From IMG/VR virus record IMGVR_UViG_3300010371_000005, positions 1-59,432 of that record: a stretch of DNA of 59,432 nucleotides. One strand, 5' to 3'. Positions 30,284 to 40,169 of this stretch are shown here, piece after piece. The notes below the pieces were generated by a model. It saw only the letters and a list, made by a program, of their open reading frames with translations. It did no database searches and was not told the DNA's origin. Each line of letters starts with the position of its first letter. Position 1 is the stretch's first letter. Source of the DNA: a virus. A program made the translations under genes and the position numbers.

Positions 30284-33099
30284 AGCAGGGTCTCCGGTTC
30301 TACCGTCTCCGGCCAGGGCTGACGTACGGCGCTGGTGGACAGGACCTTCACGTCCGGCGCGGGCGCGGTCACCGTCCACGCTCCCGGCGCGTACCAGCCC
30401 GGGGTGCCGCCGAGCGGTGCCCAGTAGACCAGGTCCGCGCCGATGATCTCTTCAAGGCGGTCGATGTCCTGCTTGCCCACGACCGCGATCGTGAGTGACA
30501 GGTCATCGCCCGGGATGGTGTTCGACACCGTGTGACGGCCGCCGGTTCGCGGGACCGCGTCCGTACTCCCGCGGGGCAGTGCGTGGCCACGAGTGGCGGC
30601 GACCGCCATCACGTCGGTCAGCGATCCGATGCGGTCCATCCCGTCGGTGTGCAGTAACGCCGGCACGGTGATCGCGGCGAACTCGCTGATCCGCAGTTCC
30701 GGCACCGGCAGAGTGCCACCGGCCACGGTGCCCTCGACGCGAACGAAGTGCGCCTCGCGGAACGGGGGCAGGTTGCTCGCCGAACCCGTCGAGCCTGCTC
30801 CGCTTGCTCCGGGGGTGATCAGGGCTTCGCTGGTGTCACTGACGTTGTGAGTGTGCGTGGCGAGAGGTACGGAGCCCTGCGTGCCGGTGGTGTCCCGGCC
30901 GTACGTCTTGCTCCCGGAGACGCCGGTGGTCACCTCGTGCTTGTGCGATGTTGCACCGTGCGTGTGTGCCGGGGCGGTGTGCGTGTGTGAGGCGGCGCCG
31001 CCGGTGCTGCCGACCGATGCGGTACCGATGTCCCGGCAGAACCAGGTGCGCATGTCCGGCGTGCCGTTCGAGCCGTTGCACAGGGTCAGCACCGGATCGA
31101 GATCGGCGACCGCATCCGTGTAGAGACCGATGATGCGGGTCTGCGCGCCGTTACCGGTGTTGCGCAGCGTACGCAGTCGCCGATTCGGAGGTTCGGTGTT
31201 GGCGATCGAGACACCGCCGCCACCTGCGGAGAGGACGGCGCCGGACGTGGTCGCCACCACGTTACCGGGGTGAGTGTGGCGGGCGAGCCAGCGCGGCGTG
31301 CCGCTACCGGAGTTCGCTTCGGTGGCGGCAGCCGGGCCGCTCGGCTCGGTGGTGAAGTTGGGGTGGTCGTGCTGCGGTGGCGTGCCGTGCGTGTGGATAT
31401 TCACGTCGTGGCCGTGAGTCGACCCGCCGTAGACGGCACCCCCGTTGCCCGCCGCCGCGGCACCGCGCAGGAACCGGCCGGAGGATGCGGCGTCGGTCGC
31501 CCATCCGGACACGCTCTGCGTACTCCAGCCGAGTGCGCCGACCGGGTACACGGTGGCCGAGCCGTCCGACCGGATCCAGATGACCTCCCGAGTCGGCGCG
31601 AGGTGGCTCGATGTGGTGGTGCCGGGCGCGGTCGCTCCGGTGCTCACGACGTTCGAGGGGCCGGACAGCAGCGGCAGGTCGTGATCATGCGTGGCCGAGG
31701 TGACCGCGATCGAGGCTTTGTCCTTGCGTTCGGTGTTCGTGCTGGTGCTCGATCCGACGGTGTCGGCGGGCATCATGTGCTGGTGACTCGGGATCGAGTG
31801 ACTGTGGGACGGGCTGGTGTGCGAGTGCGAGGTGGTGCCGCCGGTGACCGAGGGCGCCGCGGTGGTGGTCGCGCCGCGCGGATAGAACCCGTCCAGCGCC
31901 GTCACGCGCAGCCATCCGCTGGGGATGCTCGCTGCGGTCCCCGGCCACCCCAGTACGAGGTCCACGGGGATGGTGGCGGGGATGGTGACGGTGCTGGAGA
32001 CGTAGCCGCGATAGCGCACCCGATAGGTGATGTCGCAGTTGTGCAGCTCCAGCGTGCAGATACCGTCGGCCAGGACATGCTCGGTGTCGACCTGCGGGAT
32101 GGCCAGATCGAGATACGAGCCGTCCTGGCTGTCGGCGACGACCGCGATCCGGTGCGAGCCGGTGCAGTCGTCGCGCCACACCTCGGTCACCACGTAGTCG
32201 TTGTCCCACGGCTGACCGCCGGGGAACTCCCACGTCACCCGGTACCCCTCGCCTTCACGAACCGCGGTGAGGTTCGGCGGGGACGGCGGCGGGATGGTGT
32301 TCTCGATCTCGAAGTTCAGCGCCCCGATGCCGAAGAACTCATCCTCGTCGCGGATCGTGCTGGTCACGCCGAAGGTCAGTGTGTAGAACCCGTCATCGAG
32401 CGGGACGGGGCAGATGATCGAGGTAGGTGGCTCACCCTCGCCGGAGGTTTCCAGTATCACCGTTCCCGGCGACTTGACCAGTTCTATCTGCCATCCGCGG
32501 GCAGGTAGGCCGTCGTAGGACACGGGGCCGAAGTAGAAGACCGGCTGGTTGGTGTCGGTGATCGTGCCGAGGTGCTGATTCACGCCGGCGTTGTCACGCA
32601 CCTCCGGTGTGAACTGCGGCTCCAGTCGCGAATCCACGTCCAGATACAGCTCGGAAGTGCGGATCTGCGCCGCGCCACCCGCCGCCCCGGTGAGCACCCC
32701 GCCGGAGATGTTCAGCACCGACAGGGGCGCGATCTGCCCCAGTAACAGGTTCGAGCTGGTGAACCAATCCCCGGCATACTCGGAGAACGCGTCGGAGATG
32801 TTCATCCGGCTCGCGCTGGTCAGCACCCCGCCGCCACCCGTGGCCGAGATCTCCAGATCCTCGCGGCCGGTGCCCACATCCACCCGCATGCGTGCACGTG
32901 CACGGACCCGATGACGCTCGTACCCCGCGGTCAGCGTGTGCGGTTCCATCCGCACCGACCAGGGCGTACCGGTGCCCGGGGACTGGATGTAGGTGCTGTC
33001 GCTGTTGTCGGCCGTGACTGTGGCCAGCGTGCCGGACGGAACGGCTGTTCCGTTTCCGATGGTGGTCACGGCGGTCGGGCGCAGCGTCGTGATGATCAC
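30280..33099 (-). CDS. Large minor tail protein with collar repeats and HxH motifs, paralog 2 (939 aa)
   Basis: N-terminal ~200 residues form a beta-sandwich (LRPTAVTTIGNGTAVPSGTL). A fibronectin-like segment follows (PPNLTAVREGEGYRVTWEFP), then three tail-collar-type modules (GWLRVTALDGFYPRGA; GWATDAASSGRFLRGA; TRIIGLYTDA). Each carries histidine-rich strands such as TSHSHTSPSHSHS and HGHDVNIHTHG, the HxH pattern that binds metal in trimeric phage needles. The C-terminal domain (LPVPELRISEFAAITVPALL) resembles the adhesion end. Related along its length to the next upstream gene. Confidence 0.8.
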   Translation of the reverse strand: MIITTLRPTAVTTIGNGTAVPSGTLATVTADNSDSTYIQSPGTGTPWSVRMEPHTLTAGYERHRVRARARMRVDVGTGREDLEISATGGGGVLTSASRMNISDAFSEYAGDWFTSSNLLLGQIAPLSVLNISGGVLTGAAGGAAQIRTSELYLDVDSRLEPQFTPEVRDNAGVNQHLGTITDTNQPVFYFGPVSYDGLPARGWQIELVKSPGTVILETSGEGEPPTSIICPVPLDDGFYTLTFGVTSTIRDEDEFFGIGALNFEIENTIPPPSPPNLTAVREGEGYRVTWEFPGGQPWDNDYVVTEVWRDDCTGSHRIAVVADSQDGSYLDLAIPQVDTEHVLADGICTLELHNCDITYRVRYRGYVSSTVTIPATIPVDLVLGWPGTAASIPSGWLRVTALDGFYPRGATTTAAPSVTGGTTSHSHTSPSHSHSIPSHQHMMPADTVGSSTSTNTERKDKASIAVTSATHDHDLPLLSGPSNVVSTGATAPGTTTSSHLAPTREVIWIRSDGSATVYPVGALGWSTQSVSGWATDAASSGRFLRGAAAAGNGGAVYGGSTHGHDVNIHTHGTPPQHDHPNFTTEPSGPAAATEANSGSGTPRWLARHTHPGNVVATTSGAVLSAGGGGVSIANTEPPNRRLRTLRNTGNGAQTRIIGLYTDAVADLDPVLTLCNGSNGTPDMRTWFCRDIGTASVGSTGGAASHTHTAPAHTHGATSHKHEVTTGVSGSKTYGRDTTGTQGSVPLATHTHNVSDTSEALITPGASGAGSTGSASNLPPFREAHFVRVEGTVAGGTLPVPELRISEFAAITVPALLHTDGMDRIGSLTDVMAVAATRGHALPRGSTDAVPRTGGRHTVSNTIPGDDLSLTIAVVGKQDIDRLEEIIGADLVYWAPLGGTPGWYAPGAWTVTAPAPDVKVLSTSAVRQPWPETVEPETLL

Positions 33100-33134
33100 T
33101 GAGATGTCCCCCTGCTTCGGCTCACGTGGACATC

Positions 33135-35906
33135 TTAAACATCGGCGACCTGCGGGCCGGGCTGCGGCCCGGTCCCGATGAAATCGGCGGAGACCTGACG
33201 GCTCCGGCCGACCTTGACCACCGACACCGATCCGGCCACAGGAGCAGCCCAGACCTCGGTGGAATCAGACGGGCTGATCAGCACGAGCGGCCGGGCCAGC
33301 ACGGTGAGCAGCTCGGCCAGGGCGGCCTCCGACTCCACCCCGGCGACCATGTGCAGGTTGCGTTCCCCGGGCGCGGCATTCTCGGCGAAGCGTGTGCCGT
33401 TGACGCCGGTGTTCGCGGTCAGCTCGCGATCCACGTCCCACGTGAACTTCCCGATCACCGGAGCCCACAGCGCGCCGGTGGCGTCCTGAGTGCGGATCAG
33501 GTGCTCGCTCTCGTCCCACGTGAAGCAGACCTCGGTGGGCGGAGGCTCGGGGATCTGTGGCTCGGTCAGCTGCACGAACGCGACCGTTCCGTACAGAGGC
33601 TGGGTGCTCGCGGCGCTCAACGTGCCAGACGTGCTCCCGCCGACCGTCGGGGTGGTGCTGTCCGTGGCGGAGCTGACATGCGTGTGACCGCTGGTGCTGA
33701 CCGCGATGGTGCTGGACGCGAGCACGTTGCTGCTGGCCGCCGCGGTGGCCGCCGTCGTGGTCGTGTGGGTGTGGCCGGTGGTCGTGTGCGTGTGGCTCGG
33801 GGTGGTGTGCGTGTGCGTGTTGAGCGATCCACCGGTGGTGCCGATCCCCGAGGTGGCGCCCTTGACGTACCGGTCGAGCAGGTTGGGCGTGCCGTTCGTC
33901 CCGTCACAGAGTTTCCAGTGGCGCGGGATGGTGCCCAGCGACCCGCGCCATGCGCCGATGATCCCGACCGGGATCGAAGCCCCGCCGCTGGTGTTCTGCT
34001 TGACCCGCATCTGCACGAACGGCGGTTCGTCCGGGGACGCGGTGCCGGAGTTGCCGTTCCCGCCGGATGTCAGGGCGGCGGCATCGGCAGCGCCCACTGT
34101 GACTGCGTGATTGTGGGTGGCGGCGTAAGTCGCCGAGATCGCGCCCGCCGTGAGAGTCAGCGTGCCGGCCACGTTCCCGGTGTTCGGGCTCGTGTGCGTG
34201 TGCGATACCGCAGCGTGCACATGGGTGGCGATGGCGTGCAGGTGATTCGGCAACTGGCTCGCGACTGTGGCGCCACCGTCTGCCGAATCGCCGGCGCCGC
34301 GCAGGAACCGGCCGGTGGCGTTCGCGTAATCCGTCCAGCCCGTCAGCGCGATGTCCGGCGAGATGCCCAGCGCGTTGTTCGGGACACCGGCCGGTGTCCC
34401 ATCCGACTCGATGTGAATCACGTTCAGCCGATCCGGATCGTTCGGGATCGAGCTGCCGATCGAAGGGCTGGTGAGTCCGGACAGCAGGCTGGTACTGGCG
34501 ACCGCGGAGCGGGTGTGCGTATGTGTCACGGGGACCGCAGACGATCCGGCGGTGTTCGGGGTGGAGGTCACCTGGCCGGTGGCCGCCGAGGTGTTACCGG
34601 TGACCGTGTGCGCGTGAGTGATGTCGTGAGCATGGCTCGGGGTGGTGTGTCCGTGCGAACCGGATCCACCGGTGAGGCCGGGCTGCGTGCTCGCGGTGGC
34701 CACGCCCTTGGCGTACCGGCCGTCCAATGCGGTGGTGCGTTTCCAGCCTGCTGGGATGCCGGCGTTCGTGCCCGGCCAGAGGAAGATCAGGCCCCGGGGC
34801 AGGCCGGTGTCGCGCACGTCGGACCAGGCGCTGATCACCACGGCTCCCGCCTTGCGCCCGATCGCGCGCGCCCGGTAGTACGAGCAGCACTGCTCGGCCA
34901 CGTGCGTGCACGAGGACCCCAGGCCGGTGCGCGGGATGGTGTAGTCCTCCCACGTCGCGCATTCGTCGGTGCCGAGTGGGCCGAGCATGGCCAGGGTCGT
35001 TCCGTTCTCGTTCTCACTGCCGGCGCAGTCGATGCGCTGCAACTCCACGAATCCCCGGCCGAGATCGAAGCCCGACATGTCGGGGGCGCAGACCTCGACG
35101 GCGTACAGCGGCGAGCCGGGGATCTGCTCGGCTACGGGGTCGTTCGGGATCGGCACATCGCCGGTGCTGATCGTGAAGGCAACCGTCTGCACGGTGCTCG
35201 GGTAGGGGGTGTTCGCTCCGAGGGTGGTCCAGATCTGCAGGTTGGCGGTGTAGCTGCCGTTCGGGAGCGGGTCGGTGAGCTGGTCGGTGGGGTTTCCCGC
35301 CAGCACGCCGGTATCCCAGACGATCGTGCTGCCCTGCGTGATCCAGTAACGGTACTGCCGCAGCACGAGCCCGTCGGAGTCCACCGCGGTCACTCGCAAC
35401 AGAGGGGTGTTCGTGTCGGTGATGGTGGTGTTGACCGCGCCCGCGCCGTCCAGCACCTGACCGGTGAAGGTCGGCGCTTCGCGGCTGTCCATGTCGATGT
35501 AGACCTCGGTGACCTTGACCCCGCTGTCCTGGCCGAGGATGTGGGCGGCCAGGATGGTGGATCCGTCGTGGGGGGCGCCGAATCCCCACGAGCCGTTCAC
35601 CGTGTCGGGGCTCGCCGGGAATGTCGCCGAAGCTCCACCGGTCAGCGCGCCACTCTGCAACCGCACCGCCCACCACGCGCTGCCGTCTTCGCCGCGGACA
35701 CGCACCCGAACCTGGTGGCGGCGCTCGCCGGCGGGCGGGGAGTCGACCGGGGTCTGCAACACCAGCGGCGAGCCGGATCCCGACCACAGCGCGTAGGTCG
35801 AATCGAGGTCATCGGAGGTGACCCCGTTCAGCGTGCCGGACGGCATCGCTGACCAGCCGGTGAACGAAGAGACCGAGGACGGCCTGAGTACCGTTATCGA
35901 ACCCAC
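33135..35906 (-). CDS. Large minor tail protein with collar repeats and HxH motifs, paralog 1 (923 aa)
   Basis: Same plan as the 939-aa protein: start SITVLRPSSVSSFTGWSAMP, beta-sandwich, central WPGTNAGIPAGWKRTTALDG collar modules repeated three times, and His-rich strands SHGHTTPSHAHDITHAHT and SHTHTTTGHTHTTTT. The C-terminal end (FTWDVDRELTANTG, ERNLHMVAGVESE) parallels the paralog. Probably trimeric tail fibres or tip proteins that contact the host surface. Confidence 0.8.
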   Translation of the reverse strand: MGSITVLRPSSVSSFTGWSAMPSGTLNGVTSDDLDSTYALWSGSGSPLVLQTPVDSPPAGERRHQVRVRVRGEDGSAWWAVRLQSGALTGGASATFPASPDTVNGSWGFGAPHDGSTILAAHILGQDSGVKVTEVYIDMDSREAPTFTGQVLDGAGAVNTTITDTNTPLLRVTAVDSDGLVLRQYRYWITQGSTIVWDTGVLAGNPTDQLTDPLPNGSYTANLQIWTTLGANTPYPSTVQTVAFTISTGDVPIPNDPVAEQIPGSPLYAVEVCAPDMSGFDLGRGFVELQRIDCAGSENENGTTLAMLGPLGTDECATWEDYTIPRTGLGSSCTHVAEQCCSYYRARAIGRKAGAVVISAWSDVRDTGLPRGLIFLWPGTNAGIPAGWKRTTALDGRYAKGVATASTQPGLTGGSGSHGHTTPSHAHDITHAHTVTGNTSAATGQVTSTPNTAGSSAVPVTHTHTRSAVASTSLLSGLTSPSIGSSIPNDPDRLNVIHIESDGTPAGVPNNALGISPDIALTGWTDYANATGRFLRGAGDSADGGATVASQLPNHLHAIATHVHAAVSHTHTSPNTGNVAGTLTLTAGAISATYAATHNHAVTVGAADAAALTSGGNGNSGTASPDEPPFVQMRVKQNTSGGASIPVGIIGAWRGSLGTIPRHWKLCDGTNGTPNLLDRYVKGATSGIGTTGGSLNTHTHTTPSHTHTTTGHTHTTTTAATAAASSNVLASSTIAVSTSGHTHVSSATDSTTPTVGGSTSGTLSAASTQPLYGTVAFVQLTEPQIPEPPPTEVCFTWDESEHLIRTQDATGALWAPVIGKFTWDVDRELTANTGVNGTRFAENAAPGERNLHMVAGVESEAALAELLTVLARPLVLISPSDSTEVWAAPVAGSVSVVKVGRSRQVSADFIGTGPQPGPQVADV

Positions 35907-35908
35907 GG

Positions 35909-38110
35909 TCAGCGCACCCGCCCCGCCTGCGCGAGGCGCGCAAGCACTGCTTCGGCGGCGGCGTTGCCTGCACCGGTTCCGGAACCGTTGATCACGATGG
36001 CTCCCGCCTCGATGACGAAACTGCTGGTTGAGGTGGTGCCGGGCTTCGCCGAGTTGATCGCGCTACCCGTCCAGTCCGGCATGCTCGCCGTCAGGCCCTG
36101 CAGGGTGCTGCGGATGGCGTCGCGCTCATCGAGCAGACCGCGTTCGAATCCGCGCATCACGAGACGGCCGGACTCGCGGAGGATCCTCTTGTCGAGTTCC
36201 TCCGGCCCCTTCCATGAGGGCAGCATCGAGGTCAGGTCGCCGAGGACACTACGTACCCTGCCGAATCCCGCCCGGATGCCGGAGATCAGGCCGTCGATGA
36301 TCTGACGGCCGGCGGAGAGAAGCCATCCCGCCGCGCCGGAGAACGCTCCGCGCACGGTCGCGCCCGCGACAGCGAGACCGGTACGGATCCGGTCGATGAC
36401 GGTGCGGGCGCCGGTCGCCGCAGTCGATGCCATCGTGGACATGGCGGAGGCGATCCGGGAGTTCGCCTGGCCGAATGCGGTGGCCAGAATCCCGGGCACT
36501 GCAGCGATGCCGTTGCGAATCCGGGCGACCACGATCGCGATTCCGGTCTGCACGGTCGCGATGATCGAGTTGATCTTCGCCGCCACGGCGCCCTTCGCCG
36601 CATCCCAGGCGATGCTGAAAGCCTCCTGGATGGCCGACTCCAGCCACGGCTTGGCGGTCTCGTCCCACCACGGGACGAACTTCTCCTCCCAGAGCCGCTG
36701 AATGAACGCCAGGGCCTCGTCCCATACGACACCGAGGAAATCCTTCAGTGGACCCCACGCCGCCTTCACCGAATCCACGAAGGCTATGAACTTCTCCTCC
36801 AATTTCTTCGGGTCATCCTCGGCAGCGAACGCCTTGATCTTGTCCCAGACGTTCTGAATGGCATCACCGAGCGGACCCCACGCGTCCTTTATGCGCTGAA
36901 TGGCGCCGGTGCCGCCGTCCACGAAGCTCGTGATCCCGGTCAAGATCGTTGACCAGATGTCCGAGTTGGCGAACAGGATGATGGCGTTGTTCCAGGCGCC
37001 GAAGATCACGTTCAGCCCGGAGATCAGGGGGCCGAGAAGTTTCAGCGGACCGAAGATGATCTTGAACAGGGCCTCCGTCGTGTTGTCGATAACGTCGGAA
37101 TTGTTGAAGATCGTACGAAAAAAGTCGCCGAGCACCTTTCCGGCCCATTCGAACCCCTTACCGAAGCCCTCTAGCGCGGCATTGATCCCGGGTAGAGAAT
37201 CCTTGATGCCGCCGAGGACGTTCTTCACGAACCCGGAAAGCGCTTTCGCGAGAGGCTCGATCGAGGGAGCGATGCCCTTGAATATCGACTTCAGAGTGGG
37301 CTGCAGGTCCTTGATGGTGTCCTTAAAGATCCCGATCGATCCCTGCAGTGGCTTGAGCAGCGGCTGAGCGGCCTCTTTGCCAACGTCCTTGAGCGTTTTG
37401 GTCAGGCTCTTGAACGACTCGACCAGGGGCTTCACCTCGCGCAGCGCGAACGCACCGAGCCCGATCACGCCGAGCCCGACGCCGATTCCGGTCAGCGCGA
37501 TCACCGCCGCCGACACGATACCGAGCACGGCAGGCAACACGACCGCAGCCAGGGCGGCGATGAACGTCCCGCCGACCAGCGTGCCGATGCCGCTGACGAT
37601 CGGGACGACTGCGGACGCCGCACCCGACAGCGCGTTGCCGAGCACGTCTTTGAAGCGGCCGAGCGCGTTCTTGATCCCGTCCAGGAACCCGTCGCCAAAT
37701 CCTTCTTTGAACCCCTTGCGGGCACCTCCGGAAGCAGCTCTTCCGAGCGCTTCGCCATCCTTGACGAACTTGCCCCGGGCATCACGCAACCGGCCATCGG
37801 CACCGCGGGTGATCCCGTCACCGAGAGCTTCTCCGATTGCTTCGCCCTCTTTGACGAAATGCCCCTGAGCGTTACGCAGTCGACCGTCGGCTCCGCGCTT
37901 CAGCCCGTCAGCCAGTTTCTCTCCCGCCTTCGCGGCATCGGCACTGATGGCGTCGGTGTCGACCGGGACCTTTATGGCGCCCGGCTTGACCTTCTTGAGC
38001 GCGGCGTTCAAATCCTTTTCGGTGTCGCGAGCGAAATCACGCACGTCACCAACGATCTTGACGCTAGCTTCGCCTTCATTCGCCACGTGACCAGCGTACG
38101 GTGTGCGCAC
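35909..38110 (-). CDS. Tail tape measure protein (733 aa)
   Basis: Long helical protein setting tail length, with a hydrophobic central stretch (about 165-222) typical of tape measures that insert in the host membrane. Near the N-terminus is a tandem repeat of about 28 residues (72-99 and 102-129: RGADGRLRNAQGHFVKEGEA / RGADGRLRDARGKFVKDGEA). GTG start at 38110 without a strong ribosome site; another GTG lies 24 bases in. A CGGACATCT late motif (38133-38141) lies upstream. Confidence 0.88.
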   Translation of the reverse strand: MRTPYAGHVANEGEASVKIVGDVRDFARDTEKDLNAALKKVKPGAIKVPVDTDAISADAAKAGEKLADGLKRGADGRLRNAQGHFVKEGEAIGEALGDGITRGADGRLRDARGKFVKDGEALGRAASGGARKGFKEGFGDGFLDGIKNALGRFKDVLGNALSGAASAVVPIVSGIGTLVGGTFIAALAAVVLPAVLGIVSAAVIALTGIGVGLGVIGLGAFALREVKPLVESFKSLTKTLKDVGKEAAQPLLKPLQGSIGIFKDTIKDLQPTLKSIFKGIAPSIEPLAKALSGFVKNVLGGIKDSLPGINAALEGFGKGFEWAGKVLGDFFRTIFNNSDVIDNTTEALFKIIFGPLKLLGPLISGLNVIFGAWNNAIILFANSDIWSTILTGITSFVDGGTGAIQRIKDAWGPLGDAIQNVWDKIKAFAAEDDPKKLEEKFIAFVDSVKAAWGPLKDFLGVVWDEALAFIQRLWEEKFVPWWDETAKPWLESAIQEAFSIAWDAAKGAVAAKINSIIATVQTGIAIVVARIRNGIAAVPGILATAFGQANSRIASAMSTMASTAATGARTVIDRIRTGLAVAGATVRGAFSGAAGWLLSAGRQIIDGLISGIRAGFGRVRSVLGDLTSMLPSWKGPEELDKRILRESGRLVMRGFERGLLDERDAIRSTLQGLTASMPDWTGSAINSAKPGTTSTSSFVIEAGAIVINGSGTGAGNAAAEAVLARLAQAGRVR

Positions 38111-38157
38111 GTGTCACGCCATCTCGGATGCCCGGACATCTGCCGTAGGATGACGGG

Positions 38158-38640
38158 ATGGATGTCAGTCGCGCACAGCTGTCGAACCTCGGCGACGAGG
38201 TCATGCTGGAAGATCCCGATTCCGACGTACGTGTGCGCGTGCGGATGTTCCCAGGCGCCGAGCGGCCGACCGTACAGGCGCTCACGGTGGAGAGCAGGGG
38301 GAACGCTGCGATCACCGCGGGCACGCTGACGCAGATCCCGGTACGGCAGATCGCCGGCGTGGCGGCCAGTGCACTCAGCGGCGGCGGAGATGAGACGCAG
38401 TACCGGATGCTGGCGGTCCCGCGGCCGGAAGGGGAACGTTCCTGGCCGGTCGATCACTTCGCCCGGGTGTGGCGGGTTGCTCAATGGGCGCGCCGGACAG
38501 GGCGGGACGGCGGGGAGGCCGGGACGGTGTCCGAGTTCTGGAAGGTGTGTCCCCGGACAGCGCGCCGCTGGATCGCGCAGGCCGCGCAGCAGGTCGTGGA
38601 CCGGCCATCGTCTCGAACTCCGTCAGAGCCTGCCGGCTGA
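38158..38640 (+). CDS. Actinobacterial-type helix-turn-helix protein, antisense to a tail gene (160 aa)
   Basis: An N-terminal beta-rich domain is followed by a C-terminal EFWKVCPRTARRWIAQAAQQ helix-turn-helix, a pattern common in actinobacterial mobile-element regulators (growth segment, then a sequence-specific helix after T-A-R-R-W). ATG 38158 lies 6 bases after TAGGAT, so leaderless. The last 265 bases overlap the C-terminal coding part of the minus-strand gene at 38375. A plus-strand accessory gene inside the tail operon. Confidence 0.65.
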   Translation: MDVSRAQLSNLGDEVMLEDPDSDVRVRVRMFPGAERPTVQALTVESRGNAAITAGTLTQIPVRQIAGVAASALSGGGDETQYRMLAVPRPEGERSWPVDHFARVWRVAQWARRTGRDGGEAGTVSEFWKVCPRTARRWIAQAAQQVVDRPSSRTPSEPAG

Positions 38641-39127
38641 CGCGCGTACCCGATCCCGGCATGGGTGTCTCCAGCGCGGCCAGGTAGTCATCACGGTAGA
38701 GGCGCCCGGTCTTGTCATTCTTGCCGTCCGCGAACCGATCGAGCAGCAGCGAGTGGATGGCGTCCAGAACCGCGGCCAGGGGAAGCACATCCCAGCGCAC
38801 ACCGTCTCTGACCAGCTGTCCGTTGATCGATGCCCAGTGCTGCGCCGCGAGGGACGCGATGGTCAGAGACGCCATGATCGGCCGGCCCGACGCCTGCTCG
38901 ACTGCTTCGATCAGCGCTTCGCCGATCTCGGAAGGCTCGATCTCACCCTGCCATAGGCGGTCGGTCAGGTCGGGGTCCCTGATCATGTCGAGCAGGACGG
39001 TCGCATCAAGATCGGCCAAGACAGGCCACCACGCGACCGCGGGGGCGGCGGGGATGGTGTACTCCTGGCCGCCGAGCGTGACCCCGATCGCCCAGCACCG
39101 CATCGAGGCGAGGGGGTCGGGGGTCAT
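38375..39127 (-). CDS. Tail assembly protein (250 aa)
   Basis: Residues 1-160 are a helical domain (LDMIRDPDLTDRLWQGEIEP; EALIEAVEQASGRPIM) like the second tail-assembly chaperone found before tape measures. The last ~90 are Arg/Pro/Ser-rich and coincide with the antisense 160-aa gene, so part of this tail may be constrained by the other strand. Coupled by ATGA to the upstream 68-aa gene. No obvious slippery site was seen. Confidence 0.65.
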   Translation of the reverse strand: MTPDPLASMRCWAIGVTLGGQEYTIPAAPAVAWWPVLADLDATVLLDMIRDPDLTDRLWQGEIEPSEIGEALIEAVEQASGRPIMASLTIASLAAQHWASINGQLVRDGVRWDVLPLAAVLDAIHSLLLDRFADGKNDKTGRLYRDDYLAALETPMPGSGTRVSRQALTEFETMAGPRPAARPARSSGALSGDTPSRTRTPSRPPRRPALSGAPIEQPATPGRSDRPARNVPLPAAGPPASGTASHLRRR

Positions 39128-39330
39128 GGTGCCGCGCTATCCCACTCGATCGTAACGGGACCATCGATCTCCAGCTCGGCCATCGTCCACAGGTAGCGCT
39201 CCACGTACTTCACGCCCCTGTTGAAATCGGAGGCGGACGCGAACTTGCCCGGTTGTCCGGGGACCTCGATGTACAGCTCAGCGTCAGAGTCGCGGACGAA
39301 CCGGATGCGTTGGGAGACTGGCTCGCTCAT
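39124..39330 (-). CDS. Small tail-operon protein (68 aa)
   Basis: MSEPVSQRIRFVRDSDAELY; beta-rich acidic protein between the tail chaperone genes with ATGA overlaps on both sides. Function unknown. Confidence 0.6.
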   Translation of the reverse strand: MSEPVSQRIRFVRDSDAELYIEVPGQPGKFASASDFNRGVKYVERYLWTMAELEIDGPVTIEWDSAAP

Positions 39331-39671
39331 GACAGCTTCGGCGGTTCGGTGATGGCCTGCGGGCGCGGGATCGATCCGGCGCGGCCGGTGGTGTGCCGGA
39401 TGCCGGCGCGCATGGCCGAATCCTTCGCCTCGATCAGCTTGTTCAGCGCGGTGGTCAGCTCGGGGGATTCGGTGCCGATCTCCTGCAGGAGATCGATCGC
39501 CGCGGTGTAAAATACCGAGCTGAAACGCTTCAGGTCGTCCGGCAGGTGCGCGAACGTCAGCCACTGCAGGGCATCACGTACGCCCTGGTGGCGACCAGCG
39601 GTGTAGTACGCGGCGTTCTCGGCGGTGCCGAAGATGTGTTCGGGGTCGATGCCCCGGCCGAGGTGTTCCAT
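39327..39671 (-). CDS. Tail-operon protein (114 aa)
   Basis: Helical protein (YYTAGRHQGVRDALQWLTFA). It starts at the stop of the 124-aa chaperone (TGATG). Possible assembly partner; no family recognised. Confidence 0.6.
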   Translation of the reverse strand: MEHLGRGIDPEHIFGTAENAAYYTAGRHQGVRDALQWLTFAHLPDDLKRFSSVFYTAAIDLLQEIGTESPELTTALNKLIEAKDSAMRAGIRHTTGRAGSIPRPQAITEPPKLS

Positions 39672-40045
39672 CAGGAAGCCTTCCTGCGGGCGCGCTTCGC
39701 AGGCGCGGGCTCGGCCGGAGTCTTGTCGTCGGTGAACGCGCTGACCGCGAGAGTGATGATCTCGGCCCGCTCCACGAGCGTGAGCGCATCGTCCAGGGTC
39801 AGATCGTCAAGCCATGTCCGGTCCGCTCGGTCCACGATCACCGAATCGATGATCCGGCCGGCGCGCAGGTTGGCCCGCATCGCCTCTTCACCGTCCCATG
39901 CGTCGGTGTCAGCCTGCTGCAGCTCCTGGATCGTGCGCTGCCAGACGAAGATCTGCGCATCGGTCGGCATCGCCACGGCGATCTCGCGACCGCGGAAGGT
40001 GATCAGGCGCTGCTCGCGCGCAGGCGCGGGTGGTGGAGCGGTCAT
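39671..40045 (-). CDS. Tail assembly chaperone, gpG-like (124 aa)
   Basis: QRLITFRGREIAVAMPTDAQ opening, the acidic helical centre LTLDDALTLVERAEIITLA and a Lys/Arg-rich end fit the first tail assembly chaperone of siphoviruses. GGAGG lies 7 bases before the ATG. A CGGACATCT motif lies about 100 bases upstream. The usual frameshift product was not located. Confidence 0.7.
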   Translation of the reverse strand: MTAPPPAPAREQRLITFRGREIAVAMPTDAQIFVWQRTIQELQQADTDAWDGEEAMRANLRAGRIIDSVIVDRADRTWLDDLTLDDALTLVERAEIITLAVSAFTDDKTPAEPAPAKRARRKAS

Positions 40046-40169
40046 GAGGTCCTCCGGTTCGCGGTGTGCGGTAGTGAGGCGGGGCGCCGCTGACCGCGAA
40101 ATCACCCCCGCCCCGCCTCGCGTGTCACTGTACCTCAGCCCGCCCGGACATCTCAGGCCGGAACGAAAG

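Noticed and set aside
33126-35852. 908-codon open frame on the plus strand
   Set aside because: Mirror of the minus-strand tail protein. Arg/Gly/Val-rich shadow composition with no domain; long antisense frames are common in GC-rich DNA.
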